NCBI GenBank assembly: GCA_037893245.1
Contig: JBAIAA010000750.1
Coordinates: 310,001-374,000 of the forward strand
Reading direction: 5' to 3'
DNA length: 64,000 nt
From: Crossaster papposus
Lineage: Eukaryota; Echinodermata; Asteroidea; Velatida; Solasteridae
In this document: positions 21,578 through 31,640 of the stretch, piece after piece
Layout of the letters: the number at the start of each line of letters is the position of its first letter
Position numbering within the stretch: the stretch's first letter is position 1
The notes under the pieces: model-generated
What the model saw: only the letters and a program-made list of their open reading frames with translations
Told to the model about the DNA's origin: nothing
Databases searched by the model: none
Program-made: the position numbers and the translations under genes

Positions 21578-22134
21578 CACCATTATTTATGGATCTACAT
21601 TGGCTTCCTGTTTGGTCTAGAATTGAATTCAAACTTTTATTGATTACTTACAAAATTTTACATAGTTTAGCCCCACAGTATTTAAGTCGGCTTGTTTCTA
21701 TCAAGTCCCAATCTCGTTACTGTCTTCGTAGTTCTAGTGATGGTATCTTTCTTAACTACCCTGTAGGTTGTGGCAAGGCTACTCTTGGGGACCGAGCCTT
21801 TGAATATAGTGCTCCATATCTCTGGAATAAACTCCCACTTCATGTTAGGGACGCTGCTAATCTTGGTGTTTTTAAATCAGTCCTGAAGACTCACCTTTTT
21901 AAACAAGCTTTTTAATAATGTGGTTTAATAATAATAAGGTTTAATAATAATATTGTTACTTGTTCAAAGTGTATGTCTTATCATATTTTATGTGCATATT
22001 TTCGAGCTATTTACTGATTATTTTGTGATAATTTTTAATTACCAATGTTTTAGCAATTATATAGTTGTTATGCGCCTGTGTACATTGTATGGAATGGGCG
22101 CAATATAAATCAATAAATTATTATTATTATTATT
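21578..22134 (+). mobile_element. 5'-truncated CR1/L2-type LINE
   Basis: The 3' end of a non-LTR retrotransposon. The plus-strand frame to 21915 encodes LHWLPVWSRIEFKLLL, LAPQYLSRLV, GDRAFEYSAPYLWNKLP and FKSVLKTHLFKQAF, the conserved C-terminal tail of CR1/L2-clade reverse transcriptases. A short 3' UTR ends GGGCGCAATATAAAT and an (ATT)n tail. Flanks ATTATATATTA at 21567-21577 and 22135-22145 are an 11-bp target duplication. The tail frame is intact over about 110 codons, so the insertion is fairly young. Confidence 0.8.
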
Positions 22135-22435
22135 ATTATATATTATACGGAATAAGAAACATAAAAGAACTGAAAAGCTACGTAAACGCCATGATAATTA
22201 AGTATAGTGGTAGAAATTTTCATTTTACCAGGGGTGGACGTTCATATCATGTATTGGGCAACTTGTTTAGTGATTGCTGCGAATATCTGCAAGGTTTGAG
22301 GGCGACAATTCAAGAGCCTGTTAAACTCTGCGTGGCTCAGAATAATGAACCACCAGTAACAACATCTTTGAAACTTTGTAAAATCTCCTTCTGAAAACGG
22401 GGGGGGAATCTAGTGCGCATGTGCTATTTATGTAT

Positions 22436-22580
22436 GTAAATAAAGAAAAACAAGTGGGAAGAAAACCCAAGAATGACATTCTAGGGAAACCCCACAAAAT
22501 CAGGCAAACAGTGAAAACCCAACACACATTTCAGGGATACGAACCCAGCCCACAGTGGAAAGTACCAGTACCCCAAGGAT
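22436..22580. repeat. SINE-like repeat, family S1
   Basis: GTGGGAAGAAAACCC, ATTCTAGGGAAACCCCAC, then GATACGAACCCAGCCCACAG and GTGGAAAGTACCAGT. It shares order and sequence with 23240-23390 and 24140-24330. Confidence 0.55.
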
Positions 22581-22883
22581 GCAAAATCTTCAATAAATAA
22601 ACAACTTGAGGTTTAACCATGAGGTGCACTATAAAACTCGGCAAAACATCACACAACCACGGGGTATAAAACTTGGATCACAGTGGTGGAAGGCAAACAA
22701 AAGTACCAGCATTCCAGCCTAATCCCCATCGGGGAAGCATGCCAAAATAGTTGTTTTTTTAAAGCAATAACTTGAGGTTTAACCATGGAGTGCCCTGTAA
22801 ATCCCAGTAGAACCTCATATAACCTTGAGGTGTAAGACCTAAAGTTACATGTACCTGCTTTTTAGTTTTGCATTCTATCTTAC

Positions 22884-22985
22884 CTGAAGGGCAAGGCATT
22901 CTGTTATTATCCGTTCCTTCTGGACAGTAGTAGCCTGCCAGGCATGGCAGCGTGGTGATCATTCCTTTCTCTGGACATGTTGATC
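22884..22985 (-). CDS. Cys-repeat gene, exon 7
   Basis: A short exon of 102 bp, phase 1 to 1, open. It encodes GSTCPEKGMITTLPC, LAGYYCPEGTDNN and PCPSG. Acceptor TTTTTCTAG, donor GTAAGATAG. Confidence 0.7.
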
Positions 22986-23084
22986 CTAGAAAAAAGAAGA
23001 AGAAGTAAACGTTTTAAAATATCAGTGCAAACTGTGAACTAGTGACCACTAGTCTGTTTCCAGACAAATATTACGACACCACAG

Positions 23085-23160
23085 GCCCGTACGCAGGGGG
23101 GGGTGCGACGGGTGCGTACGTACCCCCCCAAATTACTAAAAGGTCCTATTTTTGGTCCCA
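23085..23160. repeat. GTACGGGCC repeat fragment, inverted
   Basis: AGGCCCGTACGCAGGGGGGG, GTGCGTACGTACCCCCCCAA and ATTACTAAAAGGTCC match, in inverted orientation, the blocks at 10.7 and 11.25 kb. Confidence 0.6.
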
Positions 23161-23239
23161 TCAGTACAGATTATTTGCATTAATGAAACCATGAATTCCT
23201 CGAAAAGTGTCCTTGGTACTGTGGCTCGAAAGCAAAACA

Positions 23240-23395
23240 AAAACTGCAGGGAGAAGACAATGAGAGGAAGGTGGGAGGAAAATCCACAAAATCAAGCAGG
23301 GACTGAACACCGGGATTCAAACCCGAGTCACAGCGGTGGAAAGAAGGCGAGGAAAGAACCGCTACGCCAACCTGACTACCCAAATCCCTTTAAAC
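23240..23395. repeat. tRNA-derived SINE, family S1
   Basis: Reading minus, GGGTAGTCAGGTTGGCGTAG, then a GGGTTTGAATCC box-B-like motif (23311-23322 on plus), then TTTTCCTCCCACC. A polymerase III box B with a variable 5' half fits a tRNA-derived SINE. Confidence 0.6.
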
Positions 23396-23857
23396 ATGCA
23401 TTCAGAAATACCTAGCCATTTCTATTGGTCGTCAGCCTGTCACAAGGGTGATTTAAAAACGATGATAAAACACCAACTGTTTTGAACACTTATTTTTCCT
23501 GGTGTCATATGAAATTTGGACTCCTAATAAAAGTGCCTTCTTTTACCCTTTCATTGGTTAAACCCTCACACAGCATGTGCAATACATGAGTTTGTATTTC
23601 ATAATCCCAAATTCACACTACACCACTAACATTTTGTTCTGTGACACATCACTCCTCATTGTGCAGTGCGTGCCTCGCGCATGTAAATCTCTGTATCAAG
23701 AACTATGTTGTTGCCTTAAAACACATCCCAGCAAGGGCAACTATTCGCAGACCCAAAATTGGGAGCACTGTCAAATGGCACGAGCAAAACAAAAATAAAA
23801 AATGCACTAGACATCTACACCGACAGTTCATATGAGCAAAAAAAGCTAGACTTGTAC

Positions 23858-24051
23858 CATTTTGAGAGCTGTTGACGTTGCAGTAGTGCCCGATGTCGCA
23901 GGGTGCGCAGTCTGTCACGTTCTTGCTGCCTGTTACAGACGATATGGTCCCTGCAGGGCATGGAGTAGGCTGGTAGCTACCTTCCACGCAGTAGCTACCC
24001 TCAGGGCATTCGTTGGGGTTGGGGATGCCGTCACCGCCTTTGCAGTAGTAT
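23858..24051 (-). CDS. Cys-repeat gene, exon 6
   Basis: The exon is 194 bp, phase 2 to 1, open. It reads YYCKGGDGIPNPNECPEG, then SYCVEG, PCPAGTISSVTG, CAPCDIGHYCNVNSSQNG. Acceptor TGACTTCAG, donor GTACAAG. An ATT/AAT microsatellite sits directly in the upstream intron (24064-24080). Confidence 0.75.
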
Positions 24052-24139
24052 CTGAAGTCAGAAATATTATTATTATTATTATAATATTTCTGGTATTGAT
24101 ACCAAGGAATCCACAAGAGTGCAAGACTAAATTAAACTT

Positions 24140-24330
24140 GCAAGAAACCTGTAGAGAAGACAGTGAGAAATAATTACAGTTTTGGAGGTGGGAGAAAAGC
24201 CTCGGAAGAATATTCTGGGAAAAACCCACGGAATCAGGTAGAAACTAGACCAGGCATCGAATCAAACCCGGGCCACAGTGGTGGAAGGGCAAGGACAGTA
24301 ACCACTACATCAACCTGACTCCCTAATTAT
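24140..24330. repeat. tRNA-derived SINE, family S1
   Basis: Longest copy of the family: ACAGTTTTGGAGGTGGGAG, aatattctgggaaaa, the box-B-like CATCGAATCAAACCCGGGCC, and ACCACTACATCAACCTGACT. It lies in intron 5, near exon 6. Confidence 0.6.
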
Positions 24331-24409
24331 GAAAACCTCACGAGTGATGCAGTGTGTAAAGTGCTCATTGCTGTGGCCCGGGTCATATGCAAGTATAGAG
24401 TAGTTCATT

Positions 24410-24650
24410 GAACCTAACAAATATTATGGCACCTAGAATATTACCATTGGGCCACTGAAGCATTACAAATACCATCTCAGCTCCCCGTGGAGTGTACAGC
24501 TCGTCACTGCCATCTTATCAAACACAATAACCCTCTCTACCCTCACAGGTACTTCTGGGTGGGAAGAAGCAATGAGAGACAAAGTGTCTCGCCCAAGAGC
24601 ACATATACCATAACGCCAGGCTAGAGTCAAACCCCAGACCTGCAGAATTA
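24410..24650. repeat. Dispersed repeat family S2, copy 1
   Basis: TACCATTGGGCCACTGAAGC, AATACCATCTCAGCTCCC, ACCCTCACAGGTACTTCTGG and GAAGCAATGAGAGACAAAGT align in order with 27800-28030. No coding. Confidence 0.6.
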
Positions 24651-24746
24651 CTTATAAATGTAAACCAGTTCAGTATTCCAACTGCGCATGTGCACAACAA
24701 GCGACCGGCCACTTGTCTCGGATATAAATCCAGACAGAGAACCTAC

Positions 24747-24975
24747 CCTGCATAGCACGGCAACTCAGATACACTGGTCCCCGCCAGACAGTAGAAGCCA
24801 GCCAGGCAGGGTTGGCACCAGCTCTCGTTGACGGCATTGGTCAGGTTATTGAAAGTCCCCACGGGGCAAGGGTACTCGCTGGCTCGCTGGGTGCCCGACA
24901 GGCAGTAGTAGCCGGTCGGACAGGCAAAGGTGCTGAGGTGAATCACAGCAGACTCAGTGTTGTCGCAGAAGTAAC
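24747..24975 (-). CDS. Cys-repeat gene, exon 5
   Basis: The exon is 229 bp, phase 1 to 2, open. It encodes GYFCDNTESA, CPTGYYCLSGTQ, PCPVGTFNNLTNA, CQPCLAGFYCLAG and PCYAG. Donor GTAGGT at 24746. The phase 2 end is completed by the A that starts exon 6, giving GYYC, so the unusual phase is confirmed by both partners. Confidence 0.75.
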
Positions 24976-25828
24976 CTTTCGGAGTAAAAAAGACATGCAT
25001 GTCACGTTGATTTTGAGGTAAGACCAATGGCTATACCACTTTGAACTTGTTTTCACTACCCATGCATATACCAACTTAGAATAGGTACCCATGACTATAC
25101 TGGAAAACTAAATTCAAATACCATCCATTGATAAACAAATCGACAGTACAAATCGACAGGCCCATAGAAAGGTTATTTTGTGCACACTCAACTCACATGT
25201 GCGTGAATGTCCTGAATGTTGGAAACAGATCAAATACATAACGTTACGAGCTGGTATGGTGAGCATGCACTATTATTATAACGAGCAAGCTAGAATATTT
25301 ACCACCCATTCATATACCATATGTGATAAAACACCATGTCAATACTGAGAATAGAATTACAATCTATGACACTAGGAAAGGGCATGATGTGATTTTGCAT
25401 TCAAAGCGACCCCAGGTCATTAGCAGAATGTGATTTTGAAAAAAGAAATCCAAAATCACATCCAAAAAGCTCCAAATTCACATCCTCTTCCAAAATAAAA
25501 ATCCAGTGGATGTGAATTTGAATCTTAACGAGTTAACCCAGGATGCGAATTTGAATGAAGGATGTGAATTTCGAGCATTTGAATATGGTATTTGAAATCT
25601 GTTGTTGAAATCACATCCTGCTAAGGACCGTGTCCACTTTAAATGCAAAACCACATCATGCCCTTTCCGAGTGCGAGTTTACCACCAAACAGGGGCGAAA
25701 AAGGGTTTAATGATATACCATACATTTAAAAATGCGACCCATGCTTGTGGCACGTCCCCGTGTGGCCAATTGTACTGAGTAACACCCCCTTCCCTCCAAT
25801 AGTTCTGAGAGCCAATCTCTTTTTTTAC

Positions 25829-25988
25829 CTTCTTCACACAGCAGGCAGTCTGACTTGCCTTCCTCGTCTTGGTACGTTCCGTTGTTGCACCGTTCAGGGT
25901 CGGGGAAGTTCTCCTTGCAGAAATGACCAGCTGGGCACAGGTAGTCAGCCGGAGTAGAAGTTTTCTGACCAGGAGGAGCAATAAGATC
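25829..25988 (-). CDS. Cys-repeat gene, exon 4
   Basis: The exon is 160 bp, phase 0 to 1, open. It starts DLIAPPGQKTSTPADY and continues with LCPAGHFC and CNNGTYQDEEG, ending CLLCEEG before GTAAAAAAAG. The acceptor is TTTTGGTTAG. The phase 1 end fits the next exon (GYFCDN). Confidence 0.7.
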
Positions 25989-26722
25989 CTAACCAAAACC
26001 AAAAAAGAAGTTAGAAATCGACTTGGTTATGGCGGACAGTCACACATACACCTACAGAAGTTGGTTCTACGAAGAAAAGAAAAAACAGCCTTTAACCCTG
26101 CAAGCTGCGCGAGCCAAAATTTTCGCGCAGCTTCCATGGGGTAAATTTGGAAGGCACCTTGGTTTACCTATGTTTTGTGCAGTTGTATACATCTGTGGTT
26201 TTTTTTTTCCTGTCACTACTGTAGGCCAGCAGTAGGATGACTTATGACACCCCTGGAGAGGCTGGCTGGCTAGACAGTTAGGCGGCGAAACACAAAGAGC
26301 CCATTTTGTGCGCAAGTGAATTGGGCCCATTTTGTGCACAAGTGAATGGGTTTTTCGCTGGGGCCCAGGTTTCTCAAACTACAATGTGTCATTGAGGAAT
26401 AAAACCATTTGAATGGAATAGGCCGACAACTTTATATGGAAGTTAGAAAAAGAAATGTGCCTTCCGAATCGGCCTCATGGCTGCTTGCAGGGTTAACCAG
26501 TTTTTCGCCACGGACTGGACAGATGGGCAGATGTGACAAAGTATTTAAGCTGTGGCCATATTCTGTCTGATTGAACTTGTGCTGAAATATTTTGAAATTG
26601 ACGGTTTTGGGGTTAATGTTATTGCCAATATTGTTACACTAACTTGTTTGACGTTTTGGGTCCGTACATGCTGAAGAAGAAACAATCAACCTTGTTCTTG
26701 TAGTCTGGTTTTCTGACAACAC

Positions 26723-27244
26723 TTAACTAGTTCGCGCCGGGATTATTGTAACATCACCGAGCCGACGCGCTGGTTTATTTTTAACAAAACACGATCCGAG
26801 GCGGGTTCAAGCTGATGGTACCGGGAAGCACACCCACGCATTTCTGGCCTTGCTCGTTGCTAACAGACATTTCCGGCCTTGCTCGTGAGGGTGTTTATGC
26901 GTCACCCGTTTTGAATCTGGGGAAAACTTGTAAGGTCAGAGAATCAGTCAAGCTGGCTTCGGGTGTGTAATCAATTACAAAGAAATTATGAACAAGTAGA
27001 GCAGTGTTTTAACCAGTTCGCATCGAATGACGTAAATAAATGCAAAGTTTTCCCCAGACTAAAACGGATGACACATAAACACGCCACGTGCAAGGCCGAA
27101 AATGTCTGTCAGCAGCAAGCAACGTTGGAAATGCGTGGGTGTGTTTCCCGGTACTATCGGCCTGAACCCGCCTCGTATTTCGTTAAAAATAAACCAGCGC
27201 GTCGGCTCGGTGATGTTACAATAATCCCGGCGCTAACTGGTTAA
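26723..27244. mobile_element. Foldback element family B, flanked by TTAA
   Basis: 522 bp starting TTAACTAGTTCGCGCCGGG and ending CCCGGCGCTAACTGGTTAA. The arms (about 26723-26920 and 27045-27244) pair along roughly 190 bp, including ATTATTGTAACATCACCGAG and GGGAAGCACACCCACGCATT. No transposase. It lies in the interval where an exon joining exons 3 and 4 of the Cys-repeat gene is missing. Confidence 0.8.
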
Positions 27245-27739
27245 GAAAGCCATTTTTTTTGTCAACACTGGTCAATTGACCAGTGTAGAAAATTGATACA
27301 AAAACTTTACTTGAAAAATGTCTGCACACCAAGAGCCATTATTTTACAGGATGCTTTAGACTGTCATTCCCTAACAGTCCAGTCAAGTGTTTCGAGATGA
27401 TTTGGGTTTTTATTTTGTTGATGTTTGCGAATGTTGTACAGAGTGTATAAAAAAAAATATAAAAAAAATAACGGAATACCACACGTAGAATGTATTTAAC
27501 TAACAAATAATAGAACTAACATCGATAATAGGCCCCTATAGAAAATAGTTTAGACTGAAATCAAGTCGTCACCGAAATGAGCCAGCACTGAGCCAATATG
27601 CCCGTTCCCTCCAGCTCTGGTTTATTTCGGTGGCGCCTACACAGACAAAAGTGTCTGAGGACTTGATTTTAATACTTGCACAGTATCCAAACAAAATTAA
27701 AAAACTTGGTCCTATGGTCAATTTGACCTCTCTTGGAAA

Positions 27740-28050
27740 AATACTCATATTGTGCGGTGCTTATATAGCGCTTTATCACCAAGGTTTCAAAGCGCTTAAC
27801 ATTATTAACTCGGTCATTGGGCCCATGAAACATTCCAAATACCATCTCAGTTCCCTGGGGAGTATACAGCTCGATGCTGCCATTTCGGCGCAAAGCAGCG
27901 AAATCAACCACAATTAAACCATCTCTGCCCTCACAGGTACCCATTTACTCCTGGGTGGAGAAGCAATGAGTGACAAAGTGCCTTGCCCAAGGGCACACGC
28001 ACCATAGTCTCGGGCAGGACTCGAACCCACAACCTGTAGCTTAACCTACA
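27740..28050. repeat. Dispersed repeat family S2, copy 2
   Basis: Longer copy of the 24.4-kb repeat, beginning GTGCTTATATAGCGCTTTATC, with ATTGGGCCCATGAAACATTC, CAGTTCCCTGGGGAG, CTCCTGGGTGGAGAAGCAAT and a box-B-like GGACTCGAACCCACAACC. The minus-strand open frame across it is a shadow. Confidence 0.6.
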
Positions 28051-28397
28051 GATTACAAATGCGATGCTCCAAACCAAGAGACCACAACACTCCATATTCT
28101 GTTAAACATTGTCAGATATAGTTATGCATAGATATAGTTATACCTAGTTATACATTATACGCAAGGTATTCCATTATATTTAGTTGCATTTTGTGTGTAT
28201 ATACACCCTGTATGTTCCCATTAAATAGGATTTAAAGATTTGCATGGTGGTAGTAACAAACTAGTGAAGGTTTGCAGCAACACCTTGTGGTTGAATTATT
28301 TAGGAAAATTGTGTAGTTCTGAAGAGAACCGTTTGAGTGCGGACTCAACGTTCCGATCAGCATGCTCTGATCGTCTTCATGAGAAGATTGAACCTAC

Positions 28398-28746
28398 CTG
28401 CCGAGCATATGCCGCTGGTGGCCGAAGCCCCAATCTCGTCACAGTAGAACCCAGCCCGGTAAGGCAAGCAATCCTCCAGACCATCCTGCCCTGTGGCCGG
28501 GTTGCAAGTCCCATTGGAGCAAGGGATTGGGACGCTGGTCTCCAATGGGCAGTACCGGCCGACCGGGCACTCCCGCTCCTCAGGACTGGACGAGCCCTCG
28601 GGACAGTAGAAGCCCGGGCTGCACTGGCCTGAGGGGTCGGAGAGGCCTGTGGTGTTGCAGTGCCAGCACGGGGTGCATGGCCAGGGCTGGGCTGAGCCGC
28701 TAGGGCAGTATTCGCCCGCTTTGCATTCCCCACCATTACCATTTGG
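28398..28746 (-). CDS. Cys-repeat gene, exon 3
   Basis: The exon is 349 bp, phase 0 start and phase 1 end, fully open. Acceptor TTTGTTTAG, donor GTAGGT. It begins PNGNGGECKAGEYC and contains CSPGFYCPEGSS, CPVGRYCPLETS and AGFYCDEIG, ending ICSAG. The phase 1 end does not match the phase 0 start of the next exon found (25988), so at least one exon between them is missing or unrecognised. Confidence 0.75.
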
Positions 28747-29157
28747 CTAAACAAAAATAAAAAATGTCGGGCATGCCGATACAAAAACTTTCACTTTCTG
28801 GATTTGTAGCTTTATTCAAACAAGCAATTGTAACTTATTAGTCATCTTGCCTCTAAATCTCAATTCATATCTAAGACAAGTCTCAGTCAAATTGCAGACA
28901 TAGTGTCTGATATACACTGTACGATGCAGGATTCTAAACAACTTCCCTCATAATCTTCCTGCAATAGAGTTATCAGTATTTGTTGAGTCCAGCAGATGCT
29001 CCTAAAACTTTCCACAGAACAAGTCCGGGCGAAAAATGCAGAGGTATTTCAGGACAAACTGAATGATTCTACCCAGCACTTGTCAAGGAATTGTCCCGGA
29101 TATGAAAAGGGGACATCCATCCACAGGAATAAAAACATTTAAAATGCACCACAAGGG

Positions 29158-29530
29158 AAACCGGCTAGGTGCAAGTCAATACTATTTTGAAAATGAACAA
29201 AGAAATTGACTGAAGCAGGGCTTGAAACAGCAACCTCTACAAACTGAGCTATCCAGCCCCGTGTTGGCAGTTGCCCAAATTAGTCAATATCAGTGTTCAG
29301 GGGACGATAGTCAGAAGCCACAAACCTATAATTGCCTTGCTCAACATATAATATCAGGACTTTTAGCCTGATCCCTGACTAGTGCCCCCTGAAAAAAGAT
29401 AATGACTAATTTGGGGAGCTGCCAATACAGGGCTGGATAGCTCAGTTGTCAGAGCACCGGGAGGCTCAGGAGGTCGCTGATTTAAACCCTGCCCCAGTCA
29501 ATTTCTTTGTTCAATTTTCAAAACAGAAAT
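29158..29530. repeat. Inverted pair of tRNA-derived SINEs
   Basis: The minus copy (29262-29158) and plus copy (29428-29530) both read GGCTGGATAGCTCAGTT, then a degraded box B (GCTGATTTAAACCCTG in the plus copy), then AGTCAATTTCTTTGTTCA. The inner flanks also pair (GCCCAAATTAGTCA versus TGACTAATTTGGGG). The arrangement is one long hairpin. A third relative is at 48.0-48.2 kb. Confidence 0.65.
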
Positions 29531-29589
29531 ACAACTTTTGATCTCACATCAAAAGTGTTTTTTTAATCATTAAGGATTCTGGAACTCAC

Positions 29590-30277
29590 CCTAGTTTGGT
29601 TGGCACCTCCCGAGCAGTAGAACCCAGGACTGCACTGCGCCGTGGGGTAGCTGTTCCAGTAACCCTCGCAGTACCAGCCAGGGGTGCAGGCCACACAGGC
29701 CTCGTGTCCCTTCTGCAAGGTCAGATTGTTGAAAGTACCCGGCGGGCAGGGGTAGGCGTAAGGGTGCGGGGTGTTAAAGGTAGGATACACCATTTGCAGA
29801 TATCAAAAATATTTACTACCAAATTATTGAGAAATATCTTACTCATTTGAAAGTAAATGTTGATTCTTGGCATCCAGCAAAATGATTGCGCTAGATATCC
29901 TGGAGTTATTCTGAAAAATATAATTTTATAATGAAAAATTCGCGATCGCCGGACGGCGATCAGGAAAAAACAAAGATAACATAAGAATAACTACTCGACG
30001 CCCGTTTTTTCGTGCTTTTCTCGGCATTCATGATTGTAAAACTTCGGACAGGTCAGTTAAACGATATTTACTATAAAACACAACCCTCCAAATCTACTCA
30101 TTCATGATAATTCAAGCAATTACCAATGGTGTATCCTACTTTTAAGGGGGCAGTAGTAGCCCGTCGGGCAGTCGTTGGAGGTGTAGTTGGTGGTGTTGAG
30201 GTATCAGTAGTAGCTCTGTGGGCAAGGGAGGCAGGAGGACTGCTGGACTTGGTCCTGGTAGGTGCCGGCCTCGCAAC
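29590..30277 (-). pseudogene. Cys-repeat gene, exon 2, broken by a nonsense codon and a MITE
   Basis: Acceptor CCCGAG precedes GTTGCGAGGCC. The reading frame CEAGTYQD...CLPC then meets TGA at 30206-30204, where the module needs the Cys of GYYC. It resumes with YLNTTNYTSND and reaches GYYCPL, then TTAA at 30145. A 364-bp MITE (30141-29778) is inserted here. After the second TTAA the frame continues with NTPHPYAYPCPPGTFNN, exactly in phase if the insert and one TTAA are removed. The exon ends ...CAAACTAGG before GTGAGT at 29589 in phase 0, matching exon 3. I see no splice sites that would remove the MITE cleanly. Confidence 0.75.
29778..30141. mobile_element. MITE family A, complete copy inside a coding exon
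   Basis: 364 bp with 17-bp inverted ends AGGTAGGATACACCATT and AATGGTGTATCCTACTT, flanked by TTAA on both sides (29774-29777, 30142-30145). A TTAA duplication is typical of piggyBac-type and Kolobok-type transposition. No coding capacity. It splits exon 2 of the Cys-repeat gene. Confidence 0.85.
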
Positions 30278-30575
30278 CTCGGGAGAAAGGATAAAACGCA
30301 GGATAAAATATTTTGAATTCCTTTATCTGTTCTGAAGACAGGCTACAGGCTATTTAAAGTTGGTGTATCTTGCTCGTTAATAAACAAGTTGACTTCCTTT
30401 CTTGCTCGATAAAGTCCGAAAAACTCCTGGGGAAAATCCAAGCATTTCCTTCAATTTTTGGTTAAATATCAGATTTGGCAGGGCAATTAAATCATAAGGA
30501 AAATCCAAATGTTTAGAATTAATTTTAAAAAGTTTGATTTCCGATTAAAATCAGAAAAGTTTTTTCTCTGCTTAC

Positions 30576-30953
30576 CAGTTAGATATTGAGATCCCTGTAG
30601 GCAGAAGTGACCCTTCGGGCACACATTGCCGATGATGGGATGCAAGGTCCCTGCCGGGCACTGGTCCCCGCCTAGCATGACCGGATCCGACTTGTCTACC
30701 CCGGACACATAGTAGTAGCCCGCGTCGCACTGCGCCGAGGGCGCTGTCAGGTTCACGCCTTGGCAGTACATGCCGGCATCGCAGGGTGTGCACTCTGCGG
30801 CCTCAGCAAGGCCGTCTGATTGCCCGTAGGTGCCGGCCGGGCAGGGCTGGTGGTTGTGCCCAGTGCCATTGGGACAGACGAACCCCAGCGGGCAGCAGTG
30901 GTAGGTTGTGGAGCCGTCACCTTCCACGACCAGCTCGGGGATGCAGTAATATC
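30576..30953 (-). CDS. Cys-repeat gene, exon 1 of those found
   Basis: The exon is 378 bp, phase 1 to 1. Acceptor CCCCCAG precedes GATATTACTGC (GYYC) and donor GTAAGCAG follows ...CTAACTG. It encodes three Cys modules with motifs CPLGFVC, PCPAGTYGQSDG, CTPCDAGMYC and CPKGHFC. One module has YYY where the family usually has YYC (CDAGYYYVSG). The exon is fully open. The last G joins GT of the next exon to make a Gly codon. Confidence 0.75.
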
Positions 30954-30984
30954 CTGGGGGAGAGACGGTCATACAGTAAGGCTG

Positions 30985-31640
30985 TGTCCAAATTACTTGA
31001 CTATGGCTTACATTTGGCACACATGCCTCAATGGAAGCGGCTGCTTCTAAATTACTTGGATATGGCTTTAATTACACATGCCCGAAGTGAAGCAGCTGCG
31101 GCCTCATCTGAATTGCATGGCAATAGCTTACAATTACACATGCCCCAATGGAAGTGGCTGCTTCTGAATGTTTAGGTTATGGCTTACAATTACACATGCC
31201 CCAATGGAAGCAGAGCTTCCTAATTACTTGGTTATGGCTTACAAGTGCACATGCTGCATTGGAAGCGGCTGTCTGAATTACTTGGTTATGGCTTACAATT
31301 ACACATGCCCCAATGGAAGCAGCTGCTTCTTAATTACTTGGTTATGGCTTACAAGTGCACATGCCCCAATGGAAGCGGCTGCTTCTGAATTACTTGGATA
31401 TGGCTTACAATTACACATGCCCCAATGGAAGCGGCTGTCTGAATTACTTGGTTATGGCTTACAATTACACATGCCCCAATGGAAGCAGCTGCTTCTTAAT
31501 TACTTGGTTATGGCTTACAAATGTACATGCCCCAATGGAAGCAGCTGCTTCTTAATTACTTGGTTATGGCTTACAAGTGTACATGCCCCAATGGAAGCAG
31601 CTGCTTCTGAATTACTTGGCTATAGCTTACAATTACACAA
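30985..31640. repeat. 56-bp minisatellite, about 12 copies
   Basis: The unit is TACTTGGTTATGGCTTACAA continuing with TTACACATGCCCCAATGG and AAGCAGCTGCTTC. Spacing is 56 bp over most of the array, with a few shortened units. It is in the intron before exon 1. Because 56 is not a multiple of three, the open frames through it are incidental. Confidence 0.85.

Larger units (their letters stand above)
1506..30953 (-). pseudogene. Large GCC2/GCC3-type cysteine-repeat gene, 13 exons found, disrupted
   Basis: Thirteen minus-strand exons encode tandem modules of the form PCPxGTFNN...CxPCxAGxYC. These resemble the GCC2/GCC3 (ephrin-receptor-like) cysteine modules of large extracellular proteins, and many NxS/T glycosylation sites are present. 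Introns mostly fall just before or in the Gly of GYYC, in phase 1, with a few phase 0 or 2 junctions that also match across introns. The exons are listed separately. Damage seen: a TGA replacing Cys and a MITE inserted in exon 2; no exon found that could join exon 3 (phase 1 end) to exon 4 (phase 0 start); an extra base in an A run in exon 8; a missing base in a G run in exon 10. The homopolymer shifts could be assembly errors, but the stop and the insertion cannot. Signal peptide, transmembrane segment and true 5' end were not found. It is either a recent pseudogene or one damaged allele. The molecular role is unknown. Confidence 0.7.

Noticed and set aside
29778..30141. MITE acting as a newly created intron
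   Set aside because: A GT is available near one end, but no AG lies at the opposite junction that would restore the frame.
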